A DNA stretch of 64,000 bases from Kineococcus mangrovi (GTDB lineage Bacteria > Actinomycetota > Actinomycetes > Actinomycetales > Kineococcaceae), in contig NZ_JBGGTQ010000005.1 in NCBI RefSeq assembly GCF_041320705.1, positions 340,140 to 404,139 on the forward strand, in the 5' to 3' direction. The notes beneath the pieces were generated by a model. The model did no database searches, was not told the origin of the DNA, and saw only the letters and a list, made by a program, of their open reading frames with translations. Below are positions 61,902 through 64,000 of the stretch, in pieces; position 1 is the stretch's first letter, and every line of letters begins with the position of its first letter. Both the position numbers and the translations under genes were made by a program.

Positions 61902-62963
61902 TCAGACGACCGGTCCCCCCGCCGCGCGCCACGCGGCGAACCCACCCTCGAGGTGCCACACGTCCTCGCGCCCGCCGGCGAGCACGGCGCGCACCGCCTG
62001 CGCGGAGCGGGATCCCCGGGCGCAGTGCAGGACGACCGGGCCCGCGGGCAGGGCCGCGGGGTCGGCGAGGAGCTCCCCCAGCGGCAGGGCGAACGACCCC
62101 GGGATCGCCCCCTGCGCGCGTTCGTCCGGTTCCCGGACGTCCACCACGACGACACCGGGACGGGCGAGCAGGTCGGCCACCGTCACCGTGGGCAGGTGCT
62201 CGGGACCGGTCCGGCGCGGGTCCGGGCGCAGGGGCAGCTCGCGCCACGTCATCGCCAGCGCGTCGTGGACGAGCACGCGTCCGGTGAGGGGCCGACCGGC
62301 CCCCGTGAGGAGCTTCACGGCCTCGGTGACCATGACGCTCGCCACCGCGGCGCACACCCCGCCGAGCACCCCGGCCTCACCGCAGCTCGGGACCGTCCCC
62401 GGGGGCGGCGGGGTCGGGAAGAGGTCGCGGTAGGTCGCCCCGGCGGGGTCGAAGACGCTGACGTGGCCGTCGAAGCGCAGGACCGCACCCCACACCCAGG
62501 GCCGGCCGGCGGCGACGAGGACGTCGTCGACGAGGTACCGGGTCTCGAACGTGTCCGACCCGTCGAGGACCAGGTCGTAGCCCGCCAGCAGCGGCGCCGC
62601 GTTGCGGGCGGTCAACCGTTCGGCGTGCCGGACCACCGTGAGCGAGGGGTCCAGCCGCGCGACGGCGTCCGCGGCGCTGTCCACCTTGCGGCGCCCGACG
62701 TCGGAGGTCCCGTGCAGGACCTGGCGCTGCAGGTTCGACTCCTCCACGACGTCGTCGTCGACCACGCCGATCGTCCCGACCCCGGCCGCGGCCAGGTACA
62801 GCAGCGCCGGTGAGCCCAGCCCGCCGGCCCCGACGACCAGGACGCGGGCGTTGAGCAGCCGGCGCTGCCCCACCTCCCCGATCTCCGGCAGCAGCAGGTG
62901 GCGGGAGTAGCGCTCCCGCTGGGCGGGGGTGAGCTCCGGACCGGGTTCGACGAGCGGCCTCAC
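61902..62963 (-). CDS. moeZ: MoeB/ThiF-type adenylyltransferase with rhodanese domain (MoeZ)
   Basis: A 353-residue E1-like enzyme that adenylates sulfur-carrier proteins. The ATP site VLVVGAGGLGSPALLYLAAA is near residues 34-53, with VVDDDVVEESNLQRQV, and the rhodanese domain begins near residue 250 with the loop Cys in VVLHCARGSRSAQ. The zinc Cys pairs of E. coli MoeB are absent (TYRDLFPTPPP and no late Cys pair), as in mycobacterial MoeZ. The thiol for persulfide is probably the rhodanese Cys. The GTG overlaps the stop of the upstream gene. Confidence 0.9.
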   Translation of the reverse strand: MRPLVEPGPELTPAQRERYSRHLLLPEIGEVGQRRLLNARVLVVGAGGLGSPALLYLAAAGVGTIGVVDDDVVEESNLQRQVLHGTSDVGRRKVDSAADAVARLDPSLTVVRHAERLTARNAAPLLAGYDLVLDGSDTFETRYLVDDVLVAAGRPWVWGAVLRFDGHVSVFDPAGATYRDLFPTPPPPGTVPSCGEAGVLGGVCAAVASVMVTEAVKLLTGAGRPLTGRVLVHDALAMTWRELPLRPDPRRTGPEHLPTVTVADLLARPGVVVVDVREPDERAQGAIPGSFALPLGELLADPAALPAGPVVLHCARGSRSAQAVRAVLAGGREDVWHLEGGFAAWRAAGGPVV

Positions 62964-63787
62964 GGGCTCACCCTCTCCCCCACGGCCGCGACGTGCCGCG
63001 CCGGGCTGCCCTGCCGCTCCAGGGCGGCGCGCAGACGGTCGGCCCCGCCGGGGGCGGCGAGCGCCGAAGCCGGCGGGGACTGACCGGTGAGCCGTTGCAG
63101 CGCACGGGAAGCGGCTTCGAGCACTCCCACGACCTGGGCGGTGTCCAGCCGCTCGAGGGAGCCGGAGGGCCCGTCGAGGGCGAGGCAGCCCGTCACCGAC
63201 GACCTCGCCCCGGAGTCCTCGACGAGCGGCACCGCGACGACCACGGCGTACTTGCCCCGCACGCGGCGGAACTCCTCCGGGCTCAGCCCCTGCCGATCGC
63301 CCGCCGCGTCGAGGGTCGTGACGTCCCGCGCGACGACGGCCCCCGTCGCCACGCACTCCCCGACGACGCCCATGCCGGGTGCCCAGCGGACCCCGGAGGC
63401 GACGGGCCGGCGCCGGGCGCGGACCCGGTGGACGCGGGACAGCCGGGGGGCCCGGCCCCAGGGACGGACGAGGCGGTACCCGGCCACGGACAGGTCGCGC
63501 GGGTCGAGGCCCGTGGCGTCCACCACGGCCCACAACGCGCCGGAGAGCAGGTCGTCGAAGAGCTCGCGACGGGCCGCGGCACCGCGTCCCCGGAACGTCG
63601 CGACCGCCCGCAGGACCGACGGGACGACGGCCAGGACGGCGGTGAGGAGCACGAGGGTCACGACGGCGGACTCCGGTGCCGCCCACACCGACGCCTGGTC
63701 CAGAGCCAGGAGCAGGGTCACGACGGCGGCCGCCGCGGCCACCGCGACGTCGAGGACGGGGCCGGTCCAGACCCGGGGCGCTGCCAC
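62960..63787 (-). CDS. Membrane protein with a possible GAF-like sensor region
   Basis: A 275-residue protein. Two N-terminal helices (VLDVAVAAAAAVVTLLLALD and VVTLVLLTAVLAVVPSVL) are followed by a soluble domain with GVVGECVATGAVVARDVTTL and AVVVAVPLVEDSG, a pattern that I associate with GAF domains. The GTG at 63787 follows TACGGT by 6 nt on the minus strand. A longer start (63853) lacks that support. It is coupled to moeZ by a GTGA overlap. The function is unknown. Confidence 0.65.
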   Translation of the reverse strand: MAAPRVWTGPVLDVAVAAAAAVVTLLLALDQASVWAAPESAVVTLVLLTAVLAVVPSVLRAVATFRGRGAAARRELFDDLLSGALWAVVDATGLDPRDLSVAGYRLVRPWGRAPRLSRVHRVRARRRPVASGVRWAPGMGVVGECVATGAVVARDVTTLDAAGDRQGLSPEEFRRVRGKYAVVVAVPLVEDSGARSSVTGCLALDGPSGSLERLDTAQVVGVLEAASRALQRLTGQSPPASALAAPGGADRLRAALERQGSPARHVAAVGERVSP

Positions 63788-63915
63788 GGCGCCACCGTAG
63801 GCGCAGGCTCGGACGAGGGGTCGGGGACGTCCCCGGCAGGCACCGTCGTCCACAGGTGGACCGTCGCCGGTTTCCCCTGTCGTCGCATCGTCAACTAGCC
63901 TCCACGGCGAACTCG

Positions 63916-64000
63916 ATGCCGACGAAGGACTCCCCCACTCCCGTGCGCCGCTCGCTGACGTCCCCCACCCCCCCCCCCACCCCCCCCCCCCCCCCCCCCC
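63916..64000 (+). CDS. Possible gene start running off the window
   Basis: An ATG at 63916 opens a frame (MPTKDSPTPVRRSLTSPT) that runs into the C-rich end. TAGCCT at 63896-63901 could be its -10. Too little remains to identify it, and the end may be artefactual. Confidence 0.25.
   Translation, partial: MPTKDSPTPVRRSLTSPTPPPTPPPPPP
63962..64000. repeat. Low-complexity poly-C run
   Basis: Almost every base from 63962 is C, with only A at about 63967 and 63979. It is probably a sequencing or assembly artefact at a contig end. Confidence 0.85.

Overview
The window is very GC-rich chromosomal DNA from an actinobacterium. Evidence for this is a PafC-type WYL regulator followed by tatA-tatC, RbpA, a HelY-type helicase, a MoeZ-type ThiF-rhodanese fusion, many GTG starts and many apparently leaderless genes. 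The gene content reminds me of Kineococcus or its relatives, but I could not check this against a database. I see no rRNA, tRNA or CRISPR array.

Layout. 1-26.7 kb is mostly housekeeping: pafC end, a small Cys-rich protein, tatA, tatC, a DagK-like lipid kinase, helY, a 5'-3' exonuclease, a lipoprotein, a YtcJ-type amidohydrolase, lnt, fxsA, rbpA, an Atg22-like MFS carrier, a glycerophosphodiesterase, a coiled-coil DD-carboxypeptidase, a PucR regulator, a TerC protein, a nitroreductase, a nucleoside hydrolase, a CDP-alcohol transferase, an EAL-HDOD protein, zwf, a DUF421 protein and a YihY protein. 26.8-33 kb is accessory: a secreted LGFP-repeat SGNH hydrolase, abutting IS5- and IS1380-type transposase remnants, a YunG-like protein, a NUDIX hydrolase, IS-end-like repeats, a 22-copy hexanucleotide repeat, an intact tyrosine recombinase and small unknown genes.

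33-41 kb is a two-sided catabolic cluster. On the minus strand are an acyl-CoA ligase, a DUF3237 protein, an SDR, an amidohydrolase and a MaoC hydratase, with a MarR gene beyond. On the plus strand are an IclR regulator and a VanA/VanB-like Rieske oxygenase with its reductase. A palindrome in the divergent promoter probably binds the IclR protein. 41-44 kb holds a chemoreceptor and an M20 peptidase. 44-49.9 kb is a GntR-headed operon with a TIM-barrel isomerase, a fused dihydroxyacetone-type kinase, RpiB-like and TIM-like isomerases and a 3-hydroxyacyl-CoA dehydrogenase-like enzyme. It resembles known erythrulose/tetritol pathways that end in D-erythrose 4-phosphate. 50-52.8 kb is an iron-siderophore or heme type ABC importer.

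54.3-61.9 kb is the most unusual part. It holds a shredded ilvD pseudogene, then a tyrosine recombinase whose nucleophilic Tyr is Cys, then a copper/heme operon (DyP peroxidase, PCuAC chaperone, CopC, PepSY protein) and a membrane protein. A near-identical 26-bp direct repeat lies at each end (55023 and 61810), suggesting a decayed integrated element. The window ends with moeZ, a membrane protein gene and an almost pure C run that is probably a sequence-end artefact.

A theme of the whole window is a YANNNT hexamer exactly 6-7 nt upstream of the start codon in 18 genes, the signature of leaderless mRNAs.
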